Source: Macrothele yani
Lineage: Eukaryota; Arthropoda; Arachnida; Araneae; Macrothelidae
Length of the DNA: 64,000 nt
Direction of reading: 5' to 3'
NCBI GenBank assembly: GCA_039090855.1
Contig: CM077016.1
Span: forward strand, 51,789,436 to 51,853,435
Shown one piece after another: positions 21,657 through 33,362 of the stretch (position 1 is its first letter; every line of letters begins with the position of its first letter). Under the pieces are notes generated by a model. That model saw only the letters and a list, made by a program, of their open reading frames with translations. It was not told the DNA's origin and searched no databases. The position numbers were made by a program, and so were the translations under genes.

Positions 21657-22592
21657 TACAGGGTGTTTGAAAAATAACCGTGCACTGAAAATAACAGTTA
21701 CCATGCCGCACGGTACCGTTCTGAGTTAATGGTTTCACTGAAGAAAATGGTCTCAATAATGCGCATAAGAGTCGTGGCACATCAAACACCGACCTTCTGG
21801 TTGTGGAGAGACACTTCTTTAAATTCGCGGGGATTTCCAGTACCCCACACACAAGTGTTTTGGCTGTTGATTTACCCGGAAAGGTGTAATCATGCCTTAT
21901 CTGTAAAGAAAGTCACGTCCAGAACGTCACCACCTTCTTCAGACAGGAACTCTTGTAACCACCTGCAGTACCGAACACGGGCCTCGTGGTCTCTTTCTTT
22001 CAGCCGAAACACAACAGATACTTTGTACGAGTGGAAACACAACTTCCTTTTCAGAATATACCATGGGCTGTACTTTTTGGCACATCAGCTTGTTGTGACA
22101 GCCGGCTCAAGGACTGGTGTTTACTCCTCTGTATCTTGTCCTGGGTATACTGTACTGTCTCGTCTGCCGTGGATGGCCTACCGGGACGGGGGTATCCAGA
22201 ACCCTGCCAGTTTCCCGAAACTTTGCTATGAGCTGACGTACCGCATTACTGTGGGGGACGTCGGAATCACGAATTTTCCTAGCGAACTCGTTTTGCACGT
22301 CGTCCGTGTACTTATCGTCATGGCGTAGATATGTTCCACCAAAAACACTCTCTGTTCAACCGTCAACACCATTGTCCTTGTGCCGAGACGAGTGATCAAT
22401 CGACACGTCTGCCTCCGTCAACCAAGCGCTCGGAATGACAGCTGCGCGCGCGTCGGGGGTGAGGAAGCATGGAGGTTACCACGCAGAGAGCACTTCCACG
22501 AGACGGGTCACTTCTGTAATTCCATTCAAAATTTCTTTATTATTTTATTACTGCAATTCAGTGCGCATTCATTATTATTCGGACACTCTGTA
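21657..22592 (-). mobile_element. Tc1/mariner-group element with DUF4817-type N-terminus, internally deleted
   Basis: The ends are an inverted pair: ACAGGGTGTTTGAAAAATAA at 21659 and its counterpart (complement of ATACAGAGTGTCCGAATAAT) at about 22592. The minus strand starts MVLTVEQRVFLVEHIY (ATG at 22372), shifts frame, and continues DDVQNEFARKIRDSDVPHSN, RQLIAKFRETGRVLDTP. The catalytic part has FFTDKAWLHLSG (first D) and later FFSETINSERYR. It then runs straight into the terminal repeat, so the second D, the third acidic residue and the C-terminus are deleted. A dead internal-deletion derivative. Confidence 0.8.
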
Positions 22593-23535
22593 TATATCGA
22601 TAAAAACTTACGCAAATAAACTTTAATGATTGATTCAGCTTCAACAAGTAATTGAGATCTTTATATTTCTTTTGTTAAACCGTACTTTATAAATGGAATG
22701 AATATTATTCTTAAACTGAGGGAAAAACTAACTATGTAATATTGGAAAACTTTCTTCAATGTAAATATATCAATTATATAACACTGGAAACTTTCTTTCC
22801 CTTAATCAGCAAATAGAGACCTCAATATTGTCCACTTTAGTACCACTATTATTTCTCGGAGAGCATTCCTTTTACGTATACTCCTAATTTTCGTAAAACA
22901 TGCCCTACGATGAAATAATTTTTCGGTGATTTCGCGTTCGATGTTTTTGCACTCGATGATTACAGCTATACTCGCGGTAAGGCTAACCTGAGTATGGAGT
23001 GGAAGGTAGTGATTGTGCACTTCCATTGTATAATATAGTTCCAGTCAAAGAGCTCGTATTGGAGCTTGAACTGGGAGTTAAAAAGTACACAGTTGTCTTA
23101 AACGTTGTGCGTACGTACATTTAAAAAATTAATATACGAGTTTCGGTTGAATTTTTGAGATATACAGTTATTTCTGTCTTGAAAACGTCATTATCATGTC
23201 TGTCAGTCAACCAATTGTGTAAGAGCGATATTTATTGCGGGTGGGAGGGTAAACAGACAGTCAAGTGGATTTGCCGGCATCACTAAGCTATGCTCCTGCC
23301 TTCATCTGATACAATGATCGACGCAAAGTTTCCTTTACTCGGCTTTCCATCGCGGTGGTATACCCTCAGGTTTGTGTAATGGTCCCGACACATTCCATCC
23401 CATGAGATTAAAAAACAATGAGATGTTTTAGGTGAAAAGGTTCTGTCAGAGTGCACTCCATAATCAGGTTAGGCTTGCACCGAGCGCAGAGTCGTAATTT
23501 CCGAAATATTTGCCCTGAAATAAATTCTCCTTCCG
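22593..23535. other. Intergenic, with outlying minisatellite-like units
   Basis: No gene recognised. At about 22916-22965 there are four or so diverged units (TTCGGTGATTTCGCGTTCGA, TGTTTTTGCACTCGATGATT) of the 15-bp repeat that forms the array at 23536-24182, some 570 bp away. Confidence 0.5.
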
Positions 23536-24182
23536 ATGATCTCCCTTTCGATGATTTCACTTTCGATGATTTTGCATTCGGTGATTTCACTTTCGATGAT
23601 TTTGCATTCGGTGATTTCGCTTTCAATGATTTTGCATTCGGTGATTTCACTTTCGATGATTTTGCATTCGGTGATTTCACTTTCGATGATTTTGCATTCG
23701 ATGATTTCACTTTCGATGATTTCACTTTCGATTATTTCACTTTCGATGATTTCACTTTCGATCATTTTGCATTCGATGATTTCACTTTCGATGATTTTGC
23801 ATTCGGAGATTTCACTTTCGATGATTTTGCATTCGATGATTTCACTTTCGATGATTTTGCATTCGATGATTTCACTTTCGATGATTTCACTTTCGATTAT
23901 TTCACTTTCGGTGATTTCACTTTCGATGATTTTGCATTCGGTGATTTCACTTTCAATGATTTTGAGTTCGATTATTTCACTTTCGATTATTTCACTTTCG
24001 ATGATTTCACTTTCGATGATTTTGCATTCGGTGATTTCACTTTCAATGATTTTGAGTTCGATTATTTCACTTTCGATTATTTTGCATTCGATGATTTTGC
24101 ATTCGGTGATTTCACTTTTGATGATTTTGCATTCGGTGATTTCACTTTCTATGATTTTGCATTCGGTGATTTCGTTTTCGAT
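23536..24182. repeat. 15-bp minisatellite (30-bp dimer), about 43 units
   Basis: Alternating units GATGATTTCACTTTC and GATGATTTTGCATTC with few substitutions (GGTGATTTC, GATTATTTC, AATGATTTT) and no indels, so every frame without a stop in the unit stays open. Plus strand gives repeats such as FDDFTFDDFAFGD; minus strand gives IIESEITECK, and the left half also KSSKVKSPNAK. There is no credible gene context, start or splice signal, so I treat the long open frames as a by-product of the 15-bp period. Confidence 0.93.
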
Positions 24183-24319
24183 TAATGCACCTGGAGCAAC
24201 TTCAAGTTGTGTTTGGCAAGTGAACTTGTTTATTCTAAACGCATATAGCGTATTGAATCCGTTTATTTTCATGGCGTAATAGGCACAAAGATTAGCCAAG
24301 CTTTCGCACTCCACTGAGA

Positions 24320-25105
24320 GGCTTTTGCTGATGACGTAGTCATCTTTGCAACTACCCCTTCAGAGCTGCAGAGTATGATCCAAGAACTTGCTGACAAGAG
24401 TAAAGAAGTGGGATTAAAAATGAACTTTCAGAAGACAAAAGTGATGTACAATAATGCTTTTACAAAAACGAAGATTTATCGATTGATGGAGAAAAGCTTG
24501 AGACAACCGATTCCTACCTTGGGCAGCAGATATCGAGTGAGGGCCACATTGATGAAGAAATTAATCTCCGTATAAAACTTGGATGCAGAGCTTTTGGAAG
24601 AAACAGTACAATTTTTAAGAGCAGTATGCCAGTATGTCTAAAAAAAAGTGTTTAATCAATACATCCTGCCAGTGCTTACGTATGGAGCCGAGACATGGAC
24701 CTTAACTAAAAAAGACATACCAAGACTGCAGACTACTCAAAGAAGCATGGAGAGATGCATGATTGGTATAACCAGGAAAGATAAGAAGAGGAACTTGTGG
24801 ATAAGGAAAATGACAGGAGTGGACAACATCATGACCAGAGTGAAATCACTGAAATGGCAATGGGCTGGACATGTTCCCAGAGAAACGGACCACCAATGGA
24901 AAACCGAAATTTTAGACTGGATTTCGAGGAACAGGAAAAGACCCAGAAGAAGACCCCGTGGGATATGGAAGGATGAAATCCGAAAGTATGCTGGAGTGAC
25001 GTGGAGGAGACAGGCCCAAGAGAGACAATTGTGGAAGAAATTTGGGGAGACCTTCATCCATCAGCGGATTGATAATGTTTGATGATGCTGCTGATGATGA
25101 TGCGT
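24320..25105 (+). mobile_element. RTE-clade LINE, RT C-terminal part (copy 2)
   Basis: 5'-truncated just before the RT active site: FADD at 24324-24335, then VVIFATTPSELQSMIQELAD, GLKMNFQKTK, and the same C-terminal region as copy 1 (TYGAETWTLTKKDIPRLQTT, IRKMTGVDNIMTRVKSLKWQ, KYAGVTWRRQAQERQLW). One or more frameshifts near 24545-24645. Ends in a GATGATGCTGCTGATGATGA tract. Faces copy 3, tail to tail, across a (TA)n stretch at about 25150-25174. Confidence 0.88.
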
Positions 25106-25174
25106 TTCTTGAAAATTCCCATTGTGGTGTATTAAAATTAACGTTAATGTACATATATATATATATATATATAT

Positions 25175-25917
25175 TATCACTGCCAACCATTATCAAATTA
25201 TCAATCCACTGCTGGATGAAGGTCTCCCGAAGTTTCTTCCACAACAGTCTGTCTTACGCCAGTCTATTCCACGTCACTCCCGAATGTTTTCCAATTTCAT
25301 CCACCCATTTCCCATGTGGCCTTTCGGTCTTTTTCTGTCTCTTGGAATCCAGTCTAAAATTTCGGTTGTCCATCGGTAGACCGTCCTTCTGGCAATATGT
25401 TTAGCCCATTGCCATTTCAGGTATTTTACTCTGATCACGATGTCTTCCACTCCTGTCATTTTCCTGATTCACAAGTTCCTCTTCTTATCTCTCCCGCTTA
25501 CACCAGGCATGCACCTCTTCGTGCTTCTTTGAGTTGTCTGCAGTCTTTGTATGTCTTTTTTAGTTAAGATCCATGTCTCTGCACCGTACGTAAGGATGCA
25601 TTGATAAAACATTTTTCGCCGCCCCGGTGGCGCAGTGGTCTAAGGCGTTGGCCTCTGATCATTCGTCCGTAAGGGGTCCGGGTTCGAATCCCGGTCAGGC
25701 ATGGATGTTGTGATTGTCTTACGGCACTGGCTCTCTTCCTTCCCTGGAACCAGTGACCCTAAATTAGGGACGGGCGACTGCTTATAGCCCATTGAGTTGC
25801 TCACGGTGGTCGTTAAACCTCCAATCAAAAAAAAAAAATAAAATAAAACATTTTTCTTTTAAGACATAATGGCATGTTGCTCTTAAAAATTGTACTGTTT
25901 CTTCCAAAAGCTCTCTA
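25175..25917 (-). mobile_element. RTE-clade LINE 3' part (copy 3), split by a SINE
   Basis: Minus-strand homologue of copies 1 and 2: from high to low coordinates it matches GRNSTIFKSNMPLCLKRK, then (after the SINE at 25618-25842) QCILTYGAETWILTKKDIQ, CMPGVSGRDKKRNL, IRKMTGVEDIVIRVKYLKWQ and RLWKKLRETFIQQWIDN. Several frameshifts and stops. The two RTE segments join exactly across the SINE target duplication. Confidence 0.87.
25618..25842 (+). mobile_element. tRNA-derived SINE inside an RTE LINE, with 14-bp target duplication
   Basis: The only plus-strand copy of the main SINE family here. Starts GCCGCCCCGGTGGCGCAGTG at 25618, box B GGGTTCGAATCCCGG, body CTTACGGCACTGGCTCTCTT, ends CCTCCAATC plus an A-rich tail. 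Exact 14-bp target duplication ATAAAACATTTTTC at 25604-25617 and 25843-25856. This copy gives the cleanest element boundaries for the family (about 225 bp). Confidence 0.96.
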
Positions 25918-26183
25918 ACCACTGGCGCACAAACGGGGGTGTGCTTTGGGGCTTAAACCCTCCCCCCAAAGCCCCAAAGAGATTAAGAACGATGTGCGTC
26001 AACTCTTGTGTCTATCGTATACTTTATATATATATATATATACGCAATATACACCATACTGACAAAACTCACCGGACACCACTTCAAATGCAAATGAACG
26101 GATACGCTGAGTTTTTAAGACGCGCGGTACAGCTGCAAACGGTTTAAAAGCAAGCCTGAACCCGACCGCGATCATATCGCACT

Positions 26184-26920
26184 ATGAGGTCGAGTGAAAA
26201 CGTCGCGGCGGGAGAGAACTGACTTTGAGAAAGGAAAGATTGTTGGTGTTATATTGGTGGGTTGTCCATAAGAGAAACCGAGAGGCGTTTAAACATACCC
26301 AAGTCAAATGTTTTAGATGTATTGAATAAGTGGAAGACACATGACGTGCCGGCACACCAAAGGAAATCAGTGACAGAGGACGTCGAAGCCTCAGGAGAGT
26401 CGTTACTGCTAATTGACGGAGTACTGCACCAGACCTCAGTGTACAGGCGAGTAAAAATGCTGGAACCTCGGTAGGTAAACGTACCATTCGCAGAGAACTT
26501 CATTCCATGGGTTCCCGTGGTCAAACGACTGCTCAAAAGCCTTTCATCTCCACTCGGAATGCTACTCGTCGTTTAGCATGGTGAAAAGAACATTTATCGT
26601 AGACCGTAGATCAATGGAAACGGGTCCTATGGGCTGATGAATCGAGATACACGATCCATCAGTCTGATGGCCGTGTGTGGGTATTGCGGTAGCCGAGGGA
26701 ACGCTACTTACCACAGTGGTCAAGTTTGGAGCTGGGAGTGTACTCGTTTGGTGGTGTTTTTCGTAGTATGGTCCCGGCCCATTGATTATCGTGGACAAAC
26801 CTGTTAACCATCAAGCCTACCTCGCTATTCTGGAAAATTATGCCCTACCAACTGTGGCAATACTATGGAACCGTGCCTTGTTGGTACCAGCAGGACAATG
26901 AACCGATCCATAAAGCAAGG
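26184..26920 (+). pseudogene. Tc1-like transposase T4, 5' part
   Basis: Begins at ATG 26184 (MRSSENV) and carries helix-turn-helix traces in shifted frames (IRETERRLNIPKSNVLDVLN), then GTSVGKRTIRRELHSMGSRG, VLWADESRYTIHQSDGRVWV (first D) and YQQDN (second D), just before the LINE insertion. Several stops and frameshifts (for example after VWVLR). The 3' part is at 33363-33635. Confidence 0.85.
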
Positions 26921-27368
26921 TTTCAAAATCGCTTTATTCTAATTTATCATAAGAAAACATAAGAGGGAGACGTACAGTATTGGGCATCTCACTGGGAAAT
27001 AATACAAAACTGTTAAAAACATGATGGTATATACACTGCAATGACAATGGGGATGAATAACAAATGCTGCAAGCAAAGCTTATTGAATAAAAAATTGCAG
27101 AAGTGACAAAGAGAAACACATCGTGTCACATGACATTGGCTGGGCATGATTTACAGGATAACACAGGCGAAACAATAGCACACAATTAGAAAAAGAACAG
27201 CACAAACACCGCCGTGAAGGTAAAACATTACATACATGAGATAAAAACACAGCGTGCACAATTGTGCAAGTTATTTAACGAGGGCACCAAAGCAACATAA
27301 TACAGGCGGGGTGAAAGTAAGTAATGTACACGAGTAAGCATGAAAAAACACTGAGATGGCATTAGCAT

Positions 27369-30300
27369 TCACAATTCAACGGTAGTGTGGATTGCACGAG
27401 TCGTAGAGTGGAGGAGGGCCACCAGTGTGCCACGGAACTCAGCAAAGGAGGTGTAGAATGTCCTAGGTTCTGATAGGTGTAGCAGTCCAGAATCAATCGC
27501 AAACCATGGAGCGGCCGGCGCCCAGGTAGCATAGAAGGTGGCTTCTCGACGACTGGAAGAAGCCGACTGGTACTCCAGGCGGAGTCGAGAAAGCAATCGA
27601 TCTTGAAAATGGCACAAAAGTGCTGCGCTGGCCTGGTGTAAAGAGACCGGCGAGGAAATGCTGCGGAGTTGTTGAAGGTATACGTAAATAACGTGTTTAA
27701 CCAGCACGAAAAGATAGGCACATACTGAAGGAAGAGTTGTAGGTGGATGAGCCCGCAGAAGAAGATGTCTGTAGGCAGTGAACGGAAGATCTTGAGAACA
27801 AGAGCGACTGGCAATCCGGAAAGCCTGGTGGAGGAGAGGCATCAGGACGGGACAGTAAAGGTAGACGTGAGAAACGTCTGCCTCCTCTGTGCGCAGAAGG
27901 AGCAGAGAGGGGAGGAGAGAAGAGACATGCGAAAGAGAAAATACGGAACAGGGAGGCGATTATGCAAAAAGAGCCAGTGGGTATTAATTTCAAGAGGGGC
28001 AGATAAGGGTGAGCAAGCAGCTGCCCAGACAAGAGGAAGAGAAGCAGGGGGAACCTCCAGAATAGAAAGCGGTGAAGGGGTGGCAAGGTGCACTAGAAAA
28101 CGATAAAGAGATTTAGAGGAGAGAGAGGAGAGAGGAAGAACCGAGTTTGTGAGTCGGAGGAAAACGGCAGCGGAAGAGGGGCAGAAAAGACAGAGACGAG
28201 ACCGGTTGGGGAGACAAGATCAGGGAAAAGCGAAAGAAGTGCAGTTAGCAGAGAGTCATAGACCAAATGGGCGGATGGGGACGAGAGAATAGCAGGGGGA
28301 GGCCAGAGAGAGGGCGCCAGGATAGATCCGAGTTAGTGAGGTCTTGTACAGTTACTACACCTGCTCGGAGCCAAGAGGGGAATGAAAAACAGGGGAGATG
28401 GGGGGATGAACAAGGGAGTTGAAGAAGAGGGGTTCAGAAAGAAGCTCTAGAGTTGAAGAGGGAGGGGAGCGAATGAGGGGGAGAGAGCGAAGGTGAATGA
28501 GGGCTTCAGAATATGCAGGTGGGAGTTTGGAGGGGGGAAAGGACAGCAATCCATGAGAACTAAAGAAAGAAAGGAAAATGTGGGTTACGCAAGGAGGCAA
28601 GAACGTCACGTACCTGAACTGCGGAAGCCACTGGAGCCGTGAAAAGGTGAATGAAGTTGATCACTCGGCTTGCTTTGTAGCACAGCGGGACATCAGGTAG
28701 GCCAGCACCACCATAGGAGGGAGGAGCACAGAGCTTGTGGACGTTAATCCAGTGATGACCCGCCCACATTACTCGAGTAAGGCAGCGTGTAACCTCCTGG
28801 AGACAGTAAAGCGGGGTCGTAGATGCAATCCAAGAATGCTTGCAGATGGACAGAAGGTATGTCCTGGTGAGATTTGCACGCTGGTAGTAGGACGTACAGA
28901 ACTGCGCACGACACCAGAATGCAGCTGTGCGGAGGAGGCGAGGATGGAGTTCCGAGCGAGTTGCACTGGATGTAGCTTGTGGTGCGCCTAAGTGCACACC
29001 CAGGAAGCGTTGGGTAGTGGATGACCATGTGGCCCCCCATGGAGCATCCAAGCGATTGGACCACGACCCGCACCACAATCCAGTGCTCTTAGACGTATGC
29101 AGTTCAGCTGCAGAACATGAAGCATATGCGGAGAACAAACGACGAAGCAGTTGGAACTGTGAGTCGCTACGAATGCAGACGGTGATGTCATCTGCATAAG
29201 CAGAGTAAATGACTGAGTGATGCCGTGAGCTGGCAACTGGTGGTGGAAGTTGTGCTAGAAGAGATGTTTGCAGAGAGCGTAGAAAAAGGCTCGACGGCAA
29301 TCGCAAACAGTTGACCAGTGAAAGCGGGCAGCCCTGACGAACTCCCCGCTTGAAGGGAACATGTGCTGTGAGAAAAAGATGCCGTCTTGACATGGAAAAC
29401 GGCATCCCGATAGATTGAGAGAAGAACGGAGACAAATTGTGGAGGAAAGCCAAAGTGTATCAGGGTGTGTGTTAAATAGGCGTGTGAGATATTATCGAAA
29501 GCGGAACGGAGGTCTAAGGAAAGGAGAGCAAGAGGTTCAGAATGAGTCTTGGCAAGATGAATGAGATCGCGAAGAAGTTGAACATTGGAGGAAAGTGAAC
29601 GGCCAGGAACAGTATAGGTTTGAGAGTCAGCAAGGATGTGAGGGAGGATAGAGTTTAGTCGACGGGAAAGAAGCTTAGTATAGAGTTTATAATCTTGATT
29701 GAGAAGAGAAATGGGGCGCCAATTTCCCAAGTCAAGAGGGTCACCCTTCTTGGGAAATAGGACCACATGTGCGTCCGTGAAACTCCTCGGGAGGGGGAGC
29801 AGTTAAATGCAGCAGAAAAAGCGGAGAGGAGAAAAGGCAACAAAAGAGGCAAGAACGCACGGTAAAAAGGAAAGAGAGGCCGTCCGGACCCGGAGCGGCA
29901 TGGGGGTTAAGGGAAGAGAAGGTGTCGGACACCTCCGTGGATGTGGGTGCAAGAGACAGGGTGGGAGCAAGATGAGACGGAACTTGAGGTAGGTTATTGA
30001 GAAGATGGGGGAGAGCAGAGGGAGAAGGGGGAGGAGTTTCACTGAACTTGGTGGTATAGAACTGACGAACGTGAGAGCAAATCGCTGCCGAATCGGATGT
30101 GATTTCGCCAGAGGGGAGGCGAAGATGACGAAGCGAGGTAGAAGACTTACGTGCAGATTCCATTGATGTTAGAAAATCATAGGTGCATTCCTCCGGATTG
30201 AGATGTTTAATGCGCAGACGTAAAAGTGCTTGCTGCGCAAGAGGTTTCAGCAAAGCCTGGAGCTCCGCCTGATATGCTGGAAAAGCGGATCTGATAACCC

Positions 30301-31315
30301 AATCAGTGTGAGCATCTGCCTGGCGTGATCGAGGCGCATCTGACTAGAAGTCTTCATGGTGAAGGAAAGTTGCTTGATATGTAAGAGGAGCTGATGCTTG
30401 ACACGAAGCCAATACGTCAAGGTACAGGGTGCGGAATGCAACCCTGCGCGACGAGCAGCGAGAAAAGAACGGACAGAGGCACAAAATTCAGGATCAGTGA
30501 GGAGATTGGAGTCAAATGTCCACGGACGAACAGTCCGAGGGAGTGACGCCGCAACAAACACTGTGAGGGTGACCGTGCAATGGTCTGAGGAAGCAGTAGG
30601 TTGATGTTGCAACTCGGTAATAGACGCAAGAAGCGGTGTGGAAACGTAAACCCGATCCAAGCGTGCAGTTGATGGAAGCTGACTCCCAGACGAGCGCCAC
30701 GTGTGAGGTCTCTTGTGGATGAAGGCGCCTATAAGCATCGGTGAAGGAGAAATCAGCAACAAGGTCATGGAGTAGTGCGACGAGATCCGTCCGACGCTCT
30801 CGTGACGAAGGAGAGCGATCCAGAGCCGGGTCAAGGGTGCAATTGAAGTCTCCACCCAAGAGCACACGATCCGAAGGTGAAACTTTCGAGAGAGCTTTAC
30901 GGAGTTTGGTGAACAAGATGGATAAATGAATAGAGGTGCATGGAATATACACATTAAAGATGTGAAATCGAGCTCCGCCAACTGTGAAGGAGACTTGCTG
31001 GAGTAAATCTCGAGATAAGTTCTGCACTGAGAGTGCAGTGAGGGTGGACCGGAAATGTTGATGTATTCCGATAGCAAGTCCACCATGAGATGAGTAGCGG
31101 AAAGCATGATGGAACACATAATCGCTAGCACGCCAGCGAGTAAACAGAGTGGAGGAATGGCAGTTTGTTTCTTGTAGTAGTAACAGATCGGCCCCGAGGG
31201 GCGAGAGGTCTTCCATAACAAGAGCATTCGCTAGGGGGCTAGCGAACCCTCTGCAATTAAGGGTCGTGACCTTGAATGGACTGGTCAGTCGTTGGTTGGA
31301 GGAGTCGCGGAGCAA
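27369..31315 (-). pseudogene. Tx1-type LINE ORF2: endonuclease, reverse transcriptase, C-terminal knuckle
   Basis: Would nick the target and copy the RNA by target-primed reverse transcription. In order on the minus strand: apurinic-type endonuclease with TTLNCRGFASPL, LLLLQETNCHS, LLGGDFNCTLD (about 30840), RLDRVYVSTP and SSDHCTVTLT; linker; RT with PHAAPGPDGLS, NWRPISLLNQDYKLYTKLLS, LLSLDLRSAFDNISHAYL, RGVRQGCPLS, and YADD at 29187-29198; then FLGVHLGAPQ, MWAGHHWINVHKLCAPPSYG; and a C-terminal Cys-rich part SSPLCSFCAQRRQ. About 1315 codons, the usual L1/Tx1 length. Frame changes near 30690, 30250, 29750, 29400, 28560 and 27850 at least. Confidence 0.9.
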
Positions 31316-31339
31316 CTTTCAGGAGTTGTTGTAATCGGT

Positions 31340-33130
31340 TTACGCAGCCAAGGGTCCATGAGTGGTGCAGGGGGTCATGAACAAACCCACGAAGGTACTT
31401 AGCAATGCATCCGGCTTGCAGGAGCAGCGCGGGAAGAATGTCTTCGCGCTCTCGGAGGTAGTCATACGTCGACTCCAGGTTCGTGGCGTGGGTGCAAAAC
31501 TGATAGTAATCTCCAAGATTGAGAGGTTCTGAAGGAGCACCACATTTGGAGAGAACACTTGAAAAGACCTCAAACGAAGGTGGAGACCCATCATCATCAG
31601 TGTCCCTTTCAATTTCTGTTGGCGCAGGAGAGGGAGAGATATCTCCTGAAGATTTGGTAGTACGGAACGGTTGCCCATCCGCAGAGGAAGATTTCTTCTT
31701 CTTCCTCTTACGTCGGGTACCTGTACGAGTGCCAGAAATTCGTTTTCCAGGGAGCGACGATGTTCGGAAGCTGACGCAGAGTCAGAGGAGTTATCGGCAC
31801 CGCCGTCACACTCGGAGACACCAACAGTGAAGACTGGTGGGAAACCAGCGGCGAAGTCTCCCGATGTTGCCACGGGATGAGGAGTAATAGGTGAGGTGAG
31901 CACTGGAAATTGAAGGTGGGAGGTGAGATCAGCATCAAAAGACGCTCGTGGACGAGAGGCTGTAGATATACTTTTTGTGTAACTCGGCCCTGGGGCAGTT
32001 GGCACATTTGAAGACGGTGCAGGTCGAGAGCGAGATGTAGCAGGAGGCTGCTTAGAGGCGGTAGGCACTGTAGAAGCCGTGGGAGCTGGATACTGGTTGT
32101 TGGGGCATCGAGCACGCTGATGCCCAAGTTCTTTGCAATTAGCACAGTGTTCTGATGTTAGCATGTCAATTCTGTAGGAGAGCTGCCCACATCGGACGTT
32201 TAGGATCCGTGGGAACTTACGGAGATGCTCCTCTGATGGAAAGATGAGTCGAACACTCCGGCGAAAACTACGAACATTCTTATTTGCAGGATCCTTGGGC
32301 GCAGCTGAATGTGTGATAACAGGACCAACAATCTTACCACACTTACTAAGTGCAGTACATATCATCGCATCCGAGATTTCGGGGGCACCGGATGCAAGGA
32401 GACCTGAACAGGGCGCCTGGAAATCGGTTCAGCTTCCAGGTGGTGGTCTCCCAGGTCAAGACCAAAGTTTAGAAGCGTGTCTGCATGCTCTTTGGATGTG
32501 AAATAAACAATCACCGTCCGCGGCCGGCGGGTGAGGTGAGTAATGGCTCCGGCTGGAAGAAAAGCAAGGAGCGTATCACAATAGACTTTCAGCGGTGTAT
32601 TCGGAAGAGCATCTAGGCACACTCCCAATTCCTGCGGGTGGAGTGGGAAGTTCCTGCGCAGCGGGTGAGAAGTGCGGAACGTCCAATTGAAGTGAGTCAC
32701 CATGTATCTGGACATGGGCATCTGCAAGGGGAAGGCGAGTCGATTGCGTCGGTAGGGACGCACCTGAGGTAACGCTAGAATAAGAGCGGGAAGGCAATCC
32801 TCCATTGGAAGGCAGAGGTGCAGCGCTGGATGAAGGAGCCGACACAACGCTGGGCAAGGCTACCGAGGGCAGAGAAGCAACGCCCTCAGAGATATCCATT
32901 ACGTCATCGGTAGCATCAGGAACGAACGTCATAGCCTCACCACCAGGAGGGGTGGTGGAGTCAGAGAGTTGAAGCGTAGAAGAAGAAGAGCAATAGGCAT
33001 CAGGAGGAGGACGATATTCCCTATAATCAAGGACGGACGCTGATTGGTTTGCTCCGTCAGAGATAAGGATCGACGTAGTAGGAGAAGCTGTGACGAGAGC
33101 GGGAATTCTGCTCTTATCAGCAGTCGCCAT
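31340..33130 (-). pseudogene. Tx1-type LINE ORF1 (RNA-binding, CCHC knuckle)
   Basis: Starts at ATG 33130 (MATADKSRIPALVTASPTTS), with a low-complexity Ser/Pro-rich N-terminal half, a middle domain (LDALPNTPLKVYCDTLLAFL, RPRTVIVYFTSKEHADTLLN) and a zinc knuckle CANCKELGHQRARC at about 32105-32146, then a Pro/Ser-rich tail ending at 31340. ORF1 proteins of this kind bind element RNA. At least two frameshifts (near 32600 and 32360). Only 24 bases separate it from ORF2. Confidence 0.82.
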
Positions 33131-33362
33131 CGCCGATGGCGAGGCCTAATTTAGTAAAAACGACCAACTGGTCGAGAAAATAAAGTGCTGATAGCTAATT
33201 GAAAATAGTACTCACCGACTCGGGAGATGTCTTAAATGAAAGATACAACCTTCGTCTTGAAGGCACGCACAAAAGTTAAACGACAGAGCACACAAAACAC
33301 ACTCAGTAGACGGCGAAACACGGAGCTCAAAACAGACACGACTTACGTCCCATAAAGCAAGG

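Larger units (their letters stand above)
26921..33349 (-). mobile_element. Full-length Tx1-type (L1 superfamily) LINE
   Basis: A 6.4-kb non-LTR retrotransposon with two reading frames on the minus strand: ORF1 (31340-33130) and ORF2 (27369-31315), a 5' UTR of about 220 bp and a 3' UTR of about 450 bp. Flanked by an exact 13-bp target duplication CCATAAAGCAAGG at 26908-26920 and 33350-33362, inside Tc1 element T4. The 3' end reads GAATAAAGCGATTTTGAAA with no long A tail. The element is visibly more GC-rich than its surroundings. ORFs carry many frameshifts, so it is dead as read. The RT sequence looks most like the Tx1 branch of L1. Confidence 0.92.

Noticed and set aside
23408..24314. Long open frames on both strands over the 15-bp repeat (244-281 codons) as genes
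   Set aside because: A 15-bp unit without stop codons opens frames automatically. No start context, splice sites or conserved domain was seen.
25739..25800. CCCTAA/TTAGGG words in the SINE body as telomeric repeats
   Set aside because: They occur once per SINE copy as a short palindrome-like CCCTAAATTAGGG, not as tandem telomeric arrays.
27747..28106. Plus-strand open frames across 27.7-32.5 kb
   Set aside because: They are shadows of the minus-strand Tx1 LINE, which has clear endonuclease, RT and zinc-knuckle motifs.
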